Assembly (NCBI GenBank): GCA_023439045.1
Contig: JAEXOY010000018.1
Span: 124,001 to 188,000 of the forward strand
Direction of reading: 5' to 3'
Source: Bacillota bacterium
Lineage (GTDB): Bacteria > Bacillota > Clostridia > Acetivibrionales > DSM-1351
Length of the DNA stretch: 64,000 nt
Shown here: positions 15,855 through 25,476 of the stretch, piece after piece
Numbering within the stretch: the stretch's first letter is position 1
How the letters are laid out: the number at the start of each line of letters is the position of its first letter
Made by a program: the position numbers and the translations under genes
The notes under the pieces: model-generated
Database searches by the model: none
The model's input: the letters and a program-made list of their open reading frames with translations, nothing else
What the model was told of the DNA's origin: nothing

Positions 15855-17351
15855 ATGAGAGCACTTAAAAAAAGGATATTGAGTTTTGTAGTAGTTGTAG
15901 CATTACTTTTAACTATGTCTGCTCAGGCATTTGCAGCAGATACCACAAGTTCAGCACTATCTACCACTGCAAATAACAATACCACCGCTACAGTTGGGGA
16001 TTACTTGCAGGGTGTTATTGATATCATCAAGCAAAAGTACAATGGAAATATCACTGACCAAGAGCTAATATCTGCCGCTATAAAGGGCATGGCCGAGTCC
16101 TTGGACCCATATAGTACATATTTTACACAAGAAGAGTTTGACGCATTTTACAATACATTTCAAGGTTCTGTGGAGGGCATCGGTGTACAGGTAGTTCAAG
16201 ATGGTGACTATGTCCTGGTCGTAAAACCATTTCCCGATTCAACTGCGCTAAAGGCAGGTATTTTGCCGGGGGATAAGATATTTGAAGTTGATGGTACCAA
16301 TGTAGTAGGGCAAAAGCTCGATGATGTGGTTTCAAAGATTAAGGGTACAGCAGGAACAAAGGTTAAGCTAGGTATTTTGAGATTGGGAAACAAAAGGTAT
16401 ATAGAGGTTGTCAGAGCCAAAATATCAGTTCCATCCGTTTTTAGTTATTTAAGAGGTGATATCGGATATATCAAAATAGATAGCTTCACAGAAACAACAT
16501 CAATGGGGGTCAATCAAGCACTCAGTTCATTTGACAAAAAAAAGATTACTAAGGTGGTACTTGATTTGAGAAACAACGGTGGAGGACTGGTAGATGCAGC
16601 TGTATCAGTAGCCCAAAACTTTGTACCAAAGGGTGTTATTACTACTCTTAAGTTTAAGGACCCTTCCCAGAAAGATACAACATACACCTCTAGTCTGGAA
16701 AAATTAAAATATAAGTTGACAGTACTGGTAAATGAAAACAGTGCTAGTGCTTCTGAAATACTTACTGGCGCTATAAAGGACACAAAGGCAGGAGTAGTCA
16801 TTGGAACAAAGACCTTTGGTAAATCAAAGGTTCAAACCGTTACACCTATTATTACAGATGAGGCCTTTAATAAATATAATACTGATGGAAAGCTGGCTTT
16901 AGATCCATATGTAAATGGACACTTCTCTAATATTGGTGGATGGATAAAGCTTACTACAGGAATGTACTATACTCCAAATGGAGAGTCTATTGATTTAAAG
17001 GGCATTGAACCAAACATAAAGGTAGATAATTACAAGATAGAGACAATAGACGTAAATAGTATAGAACAGCTGACAGCGTCCAAACCACTAGCGCTAAATG
17101 CTGAAAGCATAGATGTTCTAAATGCAGAAGCTATACTAAAGCTATCAGGTTATAACGTGGATACTCCGGACATAAAACTGGATAATAAGACAGTAGAGGC
17201 TATAAAAAAATTCCAAAAAGAGAGCAAAATTAGTATTAATGGCAAACTGGACATTACTACACAACAATTGCTGAATAACAAGCTCAATGCATTGGTATTA
17301 AAAATTGATACTCAGTATGCTAGAGCTGTTCAAGAATTAAATAAGAAATAA
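15855..17351 (+). CDS. C-terminal processing peptidase (S41) with PG-binding domain
   Basis: An exported serine protease of the CtpA/CtpB/Prc family, 498 residues. Order: signal peptide ending near 'AQAFAAD' (about residue 27); helical N-part; PDZ domain at about 100-185 ('VEGIGVQVVQDGDYVLVVKPFPDSTALKAGILPGDKI'); S41 catalytic domain at about 190-390; and a C-terminal peptidoglycan_binding_1 module at about 420-490. The Ser-Lys dyad is visible: Ser298 in 'SASASE' and Lys323 in 'FGKSKVQ', 25 residues apart as in Prc. The ATG at 15855 follows GGAGAGGAG. Such proteases cleave envelope or sporulation proteins from their C-termini; the SLH genes next door are possible substrates or partners (inference). 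Confidence 0.93.
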   Translation: MRALKKRILSFVVVVALLLTMSAQAFAADTTSSALSTTANNNTTATVGDYLQGVIDIIKQKYNGNITDQELISAAIKGMAESLDPYSTYFTQEEFDAFYNTFQGSVEGIGVQVVQDGDYVLVVKPFPDSTALKAGILPGDKIFEVDGTNVVGQKLDDVVSKIKGTAGTKVKLGILRLGNKRYIEVVRAKISVPSVFSYLRGDIGYIKIDSFTETTSMGVNQALSSFDKKKITKVVLDLRNNGGGLVDAAVSVAQNFVPKGVITTLKFKDPSQKDTTYTSSLEKLKYKLTVLVNENSASASEILTGAIKDTKAGVVIGTKTFGKSKVQTVTPIITDEAFNKYNTDGKLALDPYVNGHFSNIGGWIKLTTGMYYTPNGESIDLKGIEPNIKVDNYKIETIDVNSIEQLTASKPLALNAESIDVLNAEAILKLSGYNVDTPDIKLDNKTVEAIKKFQKESKISINGKLDITTQQLLNNKLNALVLKIDTQYARAVQELNKK

Positions 17352-17476
17352 ATCAAAAGAATATATTGACCTTTTTTTTATCAAAATATAAAATATTAAA
17401 AGTGTATTACGGAAAAAGGACGTTTCTATATCGAGAATAAGTTATCTCGTCAAATATTTTAGGAGGAAAAGAAGTC

Positions 17477-19078
17477 ATGTCAGTAAAGTATATATTTGTA
17501 ACAGGCGGTGTTGTGTCTGGGTTAGGTAAAGGAATTACAGCTGCATCGTTAGGAAGACTCTTAAAGGCAAGAGGAATTCATGTTACTATTCAGAAGTTTG
17601 ATCCATATATAAATGTAGATCCAGGCACCATGAGTCCCTATCAGCATGGTGAGGTTTTTGTAACAGAAGATGGAGCTGAGACAGACCTAGATCTGGGTCA
17701 TTATGAAAGATTTATAGATGAGAATCTTAGCAAAAATAGTAATGTTACTACTGGCAAGATATACTGGTCAGTTATATCAAAGGAACGAAAAGGAGATTTT
17801 CTGGGCGGTACAGTACAGGTAATTCCTCATATTACCAACGAAATAAAGGAAAGAATATATAGAGTTGGTAAGTCTGAGAGAACTGATGTTGTAATAACAG
17901 AAGTTGGTGGTACAGTAGGCGATATAGAAAGCCTTCCATTTTTAGAAGCAATCAGGCAGGTATCTACTGATGTTGGAAGAGAAAATGTAATGTATATTCA
18001 TGTTACTTTAGTACCTTATTTAGGCAAGTCGGGGGAACTAAAGACAAAGCCTACGCAGCACAGTGTTAAGGAACTCAGAAGCATAGGAATTCAGCCAGAT
18101 GTTATTGTGTGCAGAACTGAACATACTCTTTCTCAGGACATGAAGGATAAAATTGGACTTTTCTGTAATATAAGAGGTGATTCGGTTATACAGAACCTCG
18201 ATGCAGAAGTTTTATATGAAGTACCTTTAATGCTTGAGAAAGAAGGACTTGCTAAAATTGTTTGCCAGAGATTGGGCTTGGAGTGTTCTGAACCAAATCT
18301 TACTGAATGGGTGGATATGGTTGAGAGACAGAAGAATCCTAAGGCTAAGGTTACAATTGCATTAGTAGGTAAGTATGTTGAGTTGCATGATGCTTATCTC
18401 AGTGTAGCAGAATCCTTACGCCATGGCGGTATTGCTAATGATGTTGAAGTTGATATAAAATGGATCAACTCTGAGGAAATCGAGGAAAACGGAGTTGAAC
18501 AATATCTCCAGGATGCTGATGGAATACTTGTGCCAGGCGGCTTTGGAGATAGAGGTATTGAAGGAAAGATTAAGGCTATTACTTATGCAAGAGAAAATAA
18601 GATTCCGTTCTTTGGTATATGTCTTGGTATGCAGATGGCTGTAGTTGAGTTTGCAAGAAATGTGGCAAAGCTAGACGATGCAAATAGCTCAGAGTTTGGA
18701 GATACCGCATTTCCAGTAATTGACCTTATGCCGGAACAAAGGGACGTAGATGAAAAGGGCGGCACAATGAGATTGGGCGTATACCCATGTAAGATTATAG
18801 AGGGCACAAGAATGCAGGACATCTACAAGGACGAGCTTATATATGAAAGACATAGACACAGATATGAATTCAACAATGAATATAGAGATACTCTCTCTAG
18901 CCTAGGGTTAATTCTATCAGGTCTTTCACCTAGTGGTAAGCTGGTAGAAACTGTTGAGTTAGAGGATCACCCATGGTTCGTAGGTGTACAGTTCCATCCT
19001 GAATTTAAGTCAAGACCAAATAAGGCACATCCTTTGTTTAGAGACTTTATCAGGGCTGCATATGAAAACAAAAAATAA
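17477..19078 (+). CDS. pyrG: CTP synthase
   Basis: It converts UTP, ATP and glutamine to CTP in the cytoplasm, the last pyrimidine step. The 533-residue protein has the amidoligase domain first ('FVTGGVVSGLGKGITAASLGRLL' at residues 6-28, the UTP/ATP P-loop-like site). The class I glutamine amidotransferase domain follows, with the nucleophile Cys in 'FFGICLGMQ' (about residue 380) and a C-terminal 'VGVQFHPEFKSRP' carrying His and Glu of the triad. All key motifs are intact. The ATG at 17477 follows TAGGAGGAA. Alone between Ctp and spoIIR, closed by a strong terminator. Confidence 0.98.
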   Translation: MSVKYIFVTGGVVSGLGKGITAASLGRLLKARGIHVTIQKFDPYINVDPGTMSPYQHGEVFVTEDGAETDLDLGHYERFIDENLSKNSNVTTGKIYWSVISKERKGDFLGGTVQVIPHITNEIKERIYRVGKSERTDVVITEVGGTVGDIESLPFLEAIRQVSTDVGRENVMYIHVTLVPYLGKSGELKTKPTQHSVKELRSIGIQPDVIVCRTEHTLSQDMKDKIGLFCNIRGDSVIQNLDAEVLYEVPLMLEKEGLAKIVCQRLGLECSEPNLTEWVDMVERQKNPKAKVTIALVGKYVELHDAYLSVAESLRHGGIANDVEVDIKWINSEEIEENGVEQYLQDADGILVPGGFGDRGIEGKIKAITYARENKIPFFGICLGMQMAVVEFARNVAKLDDANSSEFGDTAFPVIDLMPEQRDVDEKGGTMRLGVYPCKIIEGTRMQDIYKDELIYERHRHRYEFNNEYRDTLSSLGLILSGLSPSGKLVETVELEDHPWFVGVQFHPEFKSRPNKAHPLFRDFIRAAYENKK

Positions 19079-19104
19079 ATAATGTGATTGCTATAAATTT
19101 AAAG

Positions 19105-19143
19105 GCACTCTTTGCACAGATAAGCTGCAAAGGGTGCTTTTTT
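19105..19143 (+). terminator. Strong intrinsic terminator after pyrG
   Basis: GCACTCTTTGCA (19105-19116) pairs with TGCAAAGGGTGC (19126-19137), with one G-U pair, followed by six T. Confidence 0.9.
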
Positions 19144-19299
19144 ATGTTATAAAAAAATTCTAGGATATTTCTGTATAATGTTCCATGTACTTGACAATAA
19201 TTATTTATACATCACTTTTTTGCTAAATTTTATAGTCCAATGGATATACTAGCAAAATTGGATGATATTTATGGGGATAAGAGAAAGGTAGCGGTTAAA

Positions 19300-20016
19300 A
19301 TGAATAAAGGGTATACAATTATTAAATTAAATTCAAGAAGTCAAAAATTTTCTCAGGTTTTGAAGCTTTCTATAGCCGTAACAATGCTAGCTATTCTTGT
19401 TGTATGGCTGGTATCTGCATTTTATGCTGAGGATATAAATGCAGGGCTTGCTCAAAATATTGTAAGGCTACATGTTATTGCAAATTCAGATTCGGACGCC
19501 GACCAGGCGCTAAAGCTTAAGGTTCGTGATGCCGTTATTGAGTATATGAAGTCAGAACTGAGCGATTCAAAGAATATCGAACAGACCAAGGTCATAATTA
19601 ATAAAGATCTGAATAGGATACAGGATATTGCAAGAGAGGTTATAGCAAAAGAAAATCAAAATTATGCTGTGACAGCAAGCATAGGATACTATCCTTTTCC
19701 AACAAAGACATATGGAGATATTACTCTTCCGGCAGGTAATTACGACGCTTTGAGAGTGGTAATAGGCAAGGGAGAGGGAAGGAACTGGTGGTGTGTTCTT
19801 TTCCCGCCGCTGTGCTTTATTGATGCAACTCATGGCACAATACCTGAATCTGTAAAAATGGATTTAAAGGAATCCTTATCAGATGAGGAGTATGCTATTA
19901 TTACCTCGACCGATAAAGAAGAGGATATTCCAATTAAGATTAAATTTAAGGTTGTAGAGTTTCTAGAAGGGACAAAGATTAAGTTTACGGGCGCTATAAG
20001 CAAGCTCTTCAACTAA
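19300..20016 (+). CDS. spoIIR: Stage II sporulation protein R
   Basis: SpoIIR is the forespore-secreted signal that triggers the SpoIIGA protease to process pro-sigma-E in the mother cell. The 238-residue protein has an N-terminal membrane/signal segment (about residues 26-45) and then the family signatures 'VRLHVIANSDSDADQALKLKVRD' and 'GNYDALRVVIG...NWWCVLFPPLCFID'. The start is the ATG at 19300, with GAAAGG (19282-19287) upstream; the in-frame ATG at 19240 has no ribosome site. In B. subtilis the gene is transcribed by sigma-F; I do not see a convincing sigma-F site here. It shows that the organism makes endospores. Confidence 0.93.
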   Translation: MNKGYTIIKLNSRSQKFSQVLKLSIAVTMLAILVVWLVSAFYAEDINAGLAQNIVRLHVIANSDSDADQALKLKVRDAVIEYMKSELSDSKNIEQTKVIINKDLNRIQDIAREVIAKENQNYAVTASIGYYPFPTKTYGDITLPAGNYDALRVVIGKGEGRNWWCVLFPPLCFIDATHGTIPESVKMDLKESLSDEEYAIITSTDKEEDIPIKIKFKVVEFLEGTKIKFTGAISKLFN

Positions 20017-20034
20017 GCCGTTAATTGTAAGTAA

Positions 20035-20073
20035 AATAAGCAAGTATAATAAGCGAGTATAATAAGCAAGCAT
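20035..20073 (+). repeat. 13-bp tandem repeat after spoIIR
   Basis: Three near-identical units of AATAAGCAAGTAT (20035-20047, 20048-20060, 20061-20073), starting 19 bp after the stop; a fourth degraded unit may follow. They lie between the gene and its terminator. Confidence 0.85.
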
Positions 20074-20117
20074 CATAAGCATATACTTGTATATAGATAA
20101 TCATATATTTACAACAA

Positions 20118-20149
20118 AAACTCTTGTTAATTTGACAAGGGTTTTTTTG
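20118..20149 (+). terminator. Intrinsic terminator after spoIIR
   Basis: AAACTCTTGT (20118-20127) pairs with ACAAGGGTTT (20135-20144), with one G-U pair and a 7-nt loop, running into a T tract. Confidence 0.88.
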
Positions 20150-20172
20150 TGCGACAAAATTCGAACTCTTGG

Positions 20173-20200
20173 TTGAAAAAATCCTTTTTAATGGTATAAT
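20173..20200 (+). promoter_or_regulatory. Sigma-A-type promoter for the acyltransferase
   Basis: TTGAAA (20173-20178), a 16-bp spacer and TATAAT (20195-20200), 40 bp before the start codon. Confidence 0.6.
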
Positions 20201-20239
20201 TGTTGATGTTTAGCTACTAATACAGAAAGGTGTAGAAAT

Positions 20240-21298
20240 ATGAAAAGTAGAATTAGTTCCGTAGATATGTTGAAGGCTATGGCTATATTCGGTGTATTAA
20301 TAATACATATATCAGCAATGATGCTTTCAAACTTTGATATACCCTCTATTAATTGGTATTTTTACGTGTTCTGGGCCTCTATAGTAAGGTGGAGTGTACC
20401 AGTTTTCCTTATGTGTAGTGGAGCATTATTCCTAAATTCTGAAAAATCTATTTCGATTAAACAGATTTATACAAAGTACTTGCCTAGGATTTTGGCAGCC
20501 CTTGTTTTTTGGGCTCTTATGTATGAAATATTTGATGTTATTAGGGAGTACTATAGCACGGGAATATTAAGCCTTGCAATGATTAAAGATGTCATTAAAA
20601 ATATATTAACCTGTAATACACATTTTCATTTTTACTATCTTTATATGATTATACTGATTTACTGTCTTGTGCCTGTTATTAGAGTATTTACAGATGCTGC
20701 TGATAAGAAGCAGACGGAGTATGGTTTATTTGCATGGCTTGGCCTGGGTATTGTATTCCCGTTCATTATTAAGTTTTATCCCTTTAACCTTTTAAAGGGT
20801 ATGGTTTTACAGTATGGACTTAAAATGGCCTATGCTGCCATTGGATTTTTCGTATTGGGTTATTATTTCAATAAATATGTACTTACCAAGAAGACAACTT
20901 ACATAATCTATTCTCTTGGTATAGTGGGTTTTGCAATAACCGTATTTGGCACAATATCAAAATCCTCGCAGTCCCTAAATACAACATTTTTAGAGGGAAT
21001 GTCTCCAAATGTAACAGCAATGGCCGCAGCACTATTTTTATTCATAACAAATCAGGGAAAGAAGAAAAATAGCAAATTAATAAATTCAAAGGCAATTGGA
21101 TATTTATCAAAAGCAAGTTTTTGTGTGTATCTAGTTCATGACTTCTTCAATATAATATTTAGAATATTGAACATTGATAAAATGATACCTAATGTGCTAG
21201 TTTCTATCCCTGTTTTAGCATTAATCAATCTAATTATGAGTATTGGTGTATATTTTGTACTAGCTAAGATTCCATATGTTAAAAAGTATTTGATTTAG
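20240..21298 (+). CDS. Membrane acyltransferase (acyltransferase 3 family)
   Basis: A polytopic membrane protein of 352 residues with about ten hydrophobic segments. The N-terminus 'SVDMLKAMAIFGVLIIHISAMM' carries the family's conserved Asp and the catalytic His (about residue 29, in 'VLIIHIS'). 'VPVFLMCSGALFL' follows. The WecH/OafA-like family transfers acetyl or other acyl groups to extracellular sugars or polymers, so cell-wall or surface-glycan modification is likely; the acceptor is unknown. The ATG at 20240 follows AGAAAGG. It has its own promoter and stands alone. Confidence 0.85.
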   Translation: MKSRISSVDMLKAMAIFGVLIIHISAMMLSNFDIPSINWYFYVFWASIVRWSVPVFLMCSGALFLNSEKSISIKQIYTKYLPRILAALVFWALMYEIFDVIREYYSTGILSLAMIKDVIKNILTCNTHFHFYYLYMIILIYCLVPVIRVFTDAADKKQTEYGLFAWLGLGIVFPFIIKFYPFNLLKGMVLQYGLKMAYAAIGFFVLGYYFNKYVLTKKTTYIIYSLGIVGFAITVFGTISKSSQSLNTTFLEGMSPNVTAMAAALFLFITNQGKKKNSKLINSKAIGYLSKASFCVYLVHDFFNIIFRILNIDKMIPNVLVSIPVLALINLIMSIGVYFVLAKIPYVKKYLI

Positions 21299-21501
21299 AT
21301 AAGTATTTATACAAAAGTTAATACGGTAAATTTTCTAAGAATACTCGAGTTTACGTTAGTTGGAGCGAGCTTTTTAACGCAACTGGTATCCCTTCTAAAA
21401 TGTTAGAAATTAGGATAATTAGTAATTTATAACTATTGTGTTCTGCCAATAATTATGTAATTATTAATATAAATAATTTCATAAAATAGGGGGATATGGG
21501 A

Positions 21502-23058
21502 ATGATAACCAGAGACAAACTAAAAGGTTTTGTGGCAGGCGCAATTGTTGTTTCACTCTTAAGCAGCACAGTATTTGCCGCACAGGTAGGAAAAAAGGTT
21601 ACAGCATTCACAAACAACATTAGCATTTATGTTGAAGGAGTACTGTCTCAGAAAGTGGAAGGCTTGTCATATAAGGGATCAAACTATATTCCAATCAATG
21701 CCGCCAGTGCAATAATGGGCAAGGAGGCAACCTGGGACGCTAAAACCAATAGTTTATACATTGGCAAAAAGCCCGCTCCAGCCAAACCACAAGTTCAAAA
21801 AGTGACTGTTAATAATGCAAAAGAGTTTATAAATGCATTGGGCTCAAACAAACATATTATACTGAATAAGAATACATATAATATTTCGTCCCAGGCTAAT
21901 TATTCTCCTAATGAAAAGGTTAGCTGGGAGGAAGTTTACGACGGTATGGAATTAACATTAAACAGTATCGAGAATTTGACAATAGAAGGAAGTGGGAAAG
22001 AACCTGTTGAAATAGTGGCAGAACCAAGATATGCATACATCTTCAGATTGAACAATTGTAAGGGAATTACCTTCAAGAATATTAAAGCAGGACACACTAT
22101 TATACCCAATAAATATGAATGTGAAGCTGGCGTTTTATCTATTACAAGTTCAAGCAGCATATCTATTTCAAAATGCACATTGTATGGTTGCGGATCTGAA
22201 GGAGTAAACGCCATGCATACAAACGGACTTAAAATGGAGGACTCAATTATTGAAAAATGTAATCTAAGGGTAATGGATTTATTTAGTTGCTCTGATTTTA
22301 TATTTAAGAATAGTACTTTTAGAAATTGCAAGTATCAGGATATGTTTTTATTCTATAATTCAAAGAATATCAACTTTGACAAGTGTGAAATTAAAGAAAA
22401 TAACTCAATATCAGGTAGCTATAAATACCCTTTAATTACTTCTAACCAAAGTAAGGGAGTCAAATTTACCAATTCTAAATTTATAAATAATAAGGTCCCT
22501 ATATTAAGTTCGGCTGATGAAAAGATTGACTTTACAGGAAGTACTTTTGAAGGCAACGATTTTGATAATAAAGAAATAACTGTCAAGCTACAAAAATACT
22601 TACCCAAAGCAATTATAAGCAATATGGACACCTTCGAAACACAAATAAATAAAGACGGATCAATTTTTTATTTATTCAGCAAATGGAACAAGGGACAAAA
22701 CCAGTTTCTCCATAATATTCAGATTACCTGTGATGAAAACGGCATATTGAATTACCACTATAAGGATTATGGGTTTGTTGATAAAAATCTAAAAAAAGTT
22801 AATATGTCAAAAGAGGACGCGTTGGTTTTAGTTAAGGGCTTTGCTACTGACTTTATTAAGGATGGGGCCTCTCTGAATTTTTTTAATACTCCTGCTTACC
22901 CAAGCCTATTTGACAAAAATCACGTGGAGAGCTGGGTTGCAAAAAAGGGTAATATAGAGTATCTAATTATGGTTGATTTGGATTATGGTTATGTTGTTTA
23001 TAGCAATTTTGCAGTGTCACCGAATACTTTTATTATTAAAAAGTTTATAAATAGATAA
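21502..23058 (+). CDS. Exported protein: copper-amine-oxidase-like stalk domain plus beta-helix
   Basis: A roughly 520-residue secreted protein. The signal peptide ends near 'SSTVFAAQ' (residue ~28). A stalk domain at about 30-90 ('ISIYVEGVLSQKVEGLSYKGSNYIPINAASAIMGKEATWDAKTNSLYI') resembles the copper amine oxidase N-terminal module that Firmicutes use for surface display. Residues ~105-375 are short repeats such as 'NIKAG.T', 'CTLYGCGSEGVNAMHTNGLKMEDSIIEKC' and 'FIFKNSTFRNC', the rungs of a right-handed parallel beta-helix, often found in polysaccharide-binding or lyase proteins. No catalytic residues are identifiable. The C-terminal 140 residues are unrecognised. The start is ATG 21502, or 21496 two codons earlier, after AGGGGGA (21489-21494). 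Confidence 0.7.
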   Translation: MITRDKLKGFVAGAIVVSLLSSTVFAAQVGKKVTAFTNNISIYVEGVLSQKVEGLSYKGSNYIPINAASAIMGKEATWDAKTNSLYIGKKPAPAKPQVQKVTVNNAKEFINALGSNKHIILNKNTYNISSQANYSPNEKVSWEEVYDGMELTLNSIENLTIEGSGKEPVEIVAEPRYAYIFRLNNCKGITFKNIKAGHTIIPNKYECEAGVLSITSSSSISISKCTLYGCGSEGVNAMHTNGLKMEDSIIEKCNLRVMDLFSCSDFIFKNSTFRNCKYQDMFLFYNSKNINFDKCEIKENNSISGSYKYPLITSNQSKGVKFTNSKFINNKVPILSSADEKIDFTGSTFEGNDFDNKEITVKLQKYLPKAIISNMDTFETQINKDGSIFYLFSKWNKGQNQFLHNIQITCDENGILNYHYKDYGFVDKNLKKVNMSKEDALVLVKGFATDFIKDGASLNFFNTPAYPSLFDKNHVESWVAKKGNIEYLIMVDLDYGYVVYSNFAVSPNTFIIKKFINR

Positions 23059-23131
23059 GGTATGCACCTACCGCCACTAGAATTTAAGCTTTGGTGCAGA
23101 ATGAAAAGCTTTACTATATTTTTTAGATTAT

Positions 23132-23142
23132 TATGATATAAT
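23132..23142 (+). promoter_or_regulatory. Extended -10 promoter for the SPFH gene
   Basis: TATGATATAAT contains TG-A-TATAAT, an extended -10 element, 49 bp before the start codon. A weak -35 (TTTACT at 23110) is spaced too far for TATAAT but fits TATGAT. Confidence 0.5.
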
Positions 23143-23190
23143 GTGTGTATTATATTGAAAATTACATTTTTAAGGGGGTTAATATAAGTA

Positions 23191-24279
23191 ATGGGACTTT
23201 TAAACTTTATTAAATCACAGTTAATCGAGGTAATAGAATGGACCGACGATAGCAAAGACACTATGGTTTACAGATTTCCTGTAGAAAATAAGGAAATAAA
23301 AATGGGTGCTCAACTTACCGTTAGAGAATCCCAAGTAGCGGTTTTTGTTGATGAAGGTGCAATTGCGGACGTCTTTACCCCAGGCAGATATACTTTAGAT
23401 ACCGCAAATATGCCTGTAATAACCAAACTCAAATCATGGAAGCATGGATTCAATTCTCCTTTTAAGTCCGAGATCTATTTTGTTAACACAAGGCAGTTTA
23501 CAAACTGTAAGTGGGGCACCACAAACCCGATTATGAAGCGAGATGCCGATTTTGGAATGGTAAGAGTAAGAATGTTTGGAGTATATTCTTTCAAGGTTTC
23601 TGATGCTCAAGTATTTTTGAAGGAAGTTTTCGGAACCTCAAGTTACTTTACAGTTGACGGAATAACCGGGCAATTGAAAAGCAGCATTGTATCTGGGGTA
23701 GCTGATCTAATGGCAGAAACTGCAATCCCAGCACTGGACCTTGCAATGCGTTATGTAGAAATTGGAGATTTATCAAGGGATAGATTGCAAGAAAAATTCA
23801 ACATTTTAGGACTTACCCTAGTATCCATTAGCGTTGAAAATATCTCGCTACCACCTGAGGTAGAGGCTATGATGGATAAACGTACCTCTATGGGTATATT
23901 AGGAGATAGCCTCAATCAATACACCAAATATCAGGCGGCGGAAGCAATGAGAGAAGCAGCACAGAACCCGGGTGGAATTGCTGGAGCAGGGATAGGATTA
24001 GGAGCAGGTGTTGGTATAGGCAATGTATACGCTGAGGCACTTAGACAAAATGTAGTTCCTGTTACACCACAAGCACCTCAAGCGCCACAAGCCCCAGTTC
24101 AAGCAGCACCAGCTACAGCTACTACAAAATGTTCAAGCTGTGGTGCGGGTATGGCGGCAGGTGCGAAGTTCTGTATTGAGTGTGGGACAAAGGTTGCGCC
24201 TATTTCAAAGTGTAGCAACTGCGGAGGAGACTTCCCAGAAAATAGTAAATTCTGTCCAGAATGCGGTCAAAAGAGATAA
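23191..24279 (+). CDS. SPFH-domain protein with two C-terminal zinc ribbons (YdjI-like)
   Basis: A 362-residue protein of the YdjI/'virion core-like' SPFH group. Residues ~30-235 form the SPFH/band-7-like domain ('MGAQLTVRESQVAVFVDEGAIADVFTPGRYTL', 'IEIGDLSRD..QEKFNILGLTLVSISVENISLP'). A Gly-rich linker and a Pro-Gln-Ala tract follow. Two zinc ribbons end the protein, 'CSSCGAG...FCIECG' at about 312-330 and 'CSNCGGD...FCPECG' at about 341-359. There is no N-terminal membrane segment. These proteins probably scaffold membrane-associated complexes in stress responses. The next gene, 22 bp away, also begins with zinc ribbons, so the two are probably one operon. Confidence 0.85.
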   Translation: MGLLNFIKSQLIEVIEWTDDSKDTMVYRFPVENKEIKMGAQLTVRESQVAVFVDEGAIADVFTPGRYTLDTANMPVITKLKSWKHGFNSPFKSEIYFVNTRQFTNCKWGTTNPIMKRDADFGMVRVRMFGVYSFKVSDAQVFLKEVFGTSSYFTVDGITGQLKSSIVSGVADLMAETAIPALDLAMRYVEIGDLSRDRLQEKFNILGLTLVSISVENISLPPEVEAMMDKRTSMGILGDSLNQYTKYQAAEAMREAAQNPGGIAGAGIGLGAGVGIGNVYAEALRQNVVPVTPQAPQAPQAPVQAAPATATTKCSSCGAGMAAGAKFCIECGTKVAPISKCSNCGGDFPENSKFCPECGQKR

Positions 24280-24301
24280 TTTTTAAAGAGGAGAGTTGTA
24301 T

Positions 24302-25456
24302 ATGACTCAAACAAGTTATAATCAGGCTGCTAATGGAAGTGAGGAAGACCAGAATGCAACTGAAACCAAGGCTACTGCCTTTAAATGCCCTTCCTGTGGA
24401 GGGGTTATGGTGTTTAATCCGGCAAGCCAAAATCTAAAGTGTGAGTATTGCGAATATTCCATGAATATGGAGGATAGCAATCAGCAAATATCTGCCAATG
24501 AATTTGATGATGAGACAGAGCTTAGCAAGGGTGACGTCTGGAATAGCCAAAGCCATGCTGTAAAATGTAAAAACTGTGGAGCAACTACAATAAGCTCAGC
24601 ATTTGTTGTGTCAGATAAGTGTACTTTTTGTGGGACTGCAAATGTTTTGGAAGAAGTAATTCTTACAGGGTTAAGCCCTGAGTATGTTGTACCTTTTAAA
24701 GTATCCGAAAAAACTGCAATTAGTGAGTTCAAGCAATGGGTCAAGCGCAGATGGTTTGCTCCTAACAAGCTCAAAAAGACTATAGATGGTACTAGGGTAG
24801 ATTTGACAGGTTTGTATGTTCCATGCTGGTCATTTGATACTGACACTAGCTCCTTCTATACAGCTATGGCAGGAGAACACTATTATGTTACTGTTACCGA
24901 CACTGTAGTAAAGGACGGCAAGACAGAGCATGTTACAAGACAGGAGCAGAGAACAAGGTGGTATCCTGTATCGGGTCAGTATTATGAAGATTTTAGAGAT
25001 TACATAGTAGACTCGTCAGTAAACATTGATGACAAGATGATGGATAAAATACTACCTTACAATATGAATGAGCTTGTTCCATTTAAGCCAGAGTATTTAT
25101 CGGGATTCAAGGCAGAAAGGTATTCTGTCTCTCTCAAGGAAGGCTGGAAACTTGCTAAGCAGAGGCTGGCCTATAGTATTGAAAGAGGTATTGTTAGGCA
25201 AATTAATGCTGATGAAGTCAAAAATGTTAGGTTTAAAACAAATTACGACAACAAACACTTTAAGCATATATTGTTACCTACTTGGTATTCTGCATTTAAA
25301 TACAACAATAAGAGCTATGCCTTTATGATAAACGGACAGACTGGCAGGGTAGCGGGTCGTTCCCCAATATCTCCATGGAAGGTTATGGCGCTGGTTGTAG
25401 GTATTGCGGTAGTAGCTGTAATTGGTTACTTTGTTTATACTAACTTTATTGTCTAA
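24302..25456 (+). CDS. Zinc-ribbon membrane protein (TFIIB-type ribbon, YdjI partner)
   Basis: A 384-residue protein with an N-terminal ribbon 'CPSCGGVMVFNPASQNLKCEYC' (about residues 28-49) and a second 'CKNCGA...CTFCG' (about 87-110). A long conserved middle region follows ('YVVPFKVSE..AISEFKQW', 'LTGLYVPCWSFDTDT'), and one C-terminal membrane helix (about 360-382) anchors it. This architecture usually occurs beside YdjI-like SPFH proteins. The start is ATG 24302 after AGAGGAG (24288-24294); the TTG at 24296 is rejected. The function is unknown; a membrane-tethered partner of the SPFH scaffold is the likely role. Confidence 0.8.
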   Translation: MTQTSYNQAANGSEEDQNATETKATAFKCPSCGGVMVFNPASQNLKCEYCEYSMNMEDSNQQISANEFDDETELSKGDVWNSQSHAVKCKNCGATTISSAFVVSDKCTFCGTANVLEEVILTGLSPEYVVPFKVSEKTAISEFKQWVKRRWFAPNKLKKTIDGTRVDLTGLYVPCWSFDTDTSSFYTAMAGEHYYVTVTDTVVKDGKTEHVTRQEQRTRWYPVSGQYYEDFRDYIVDSSVNIDDKMMDKILPYNMNELVPFKPEYLSGFKAERYSVSLKEGWKLAKQRLAYSIERGIVRQINADEVKNVRFKTNYDNKHFKHILLPTWYSAFKYNNKSYAFMINGQTGRVAGRSPISPWKVMALVVGIAVVAVIGYFVYTNFIV

Positions 25457-25476
25457 ATTCTGACCTCGGAGGTTAT

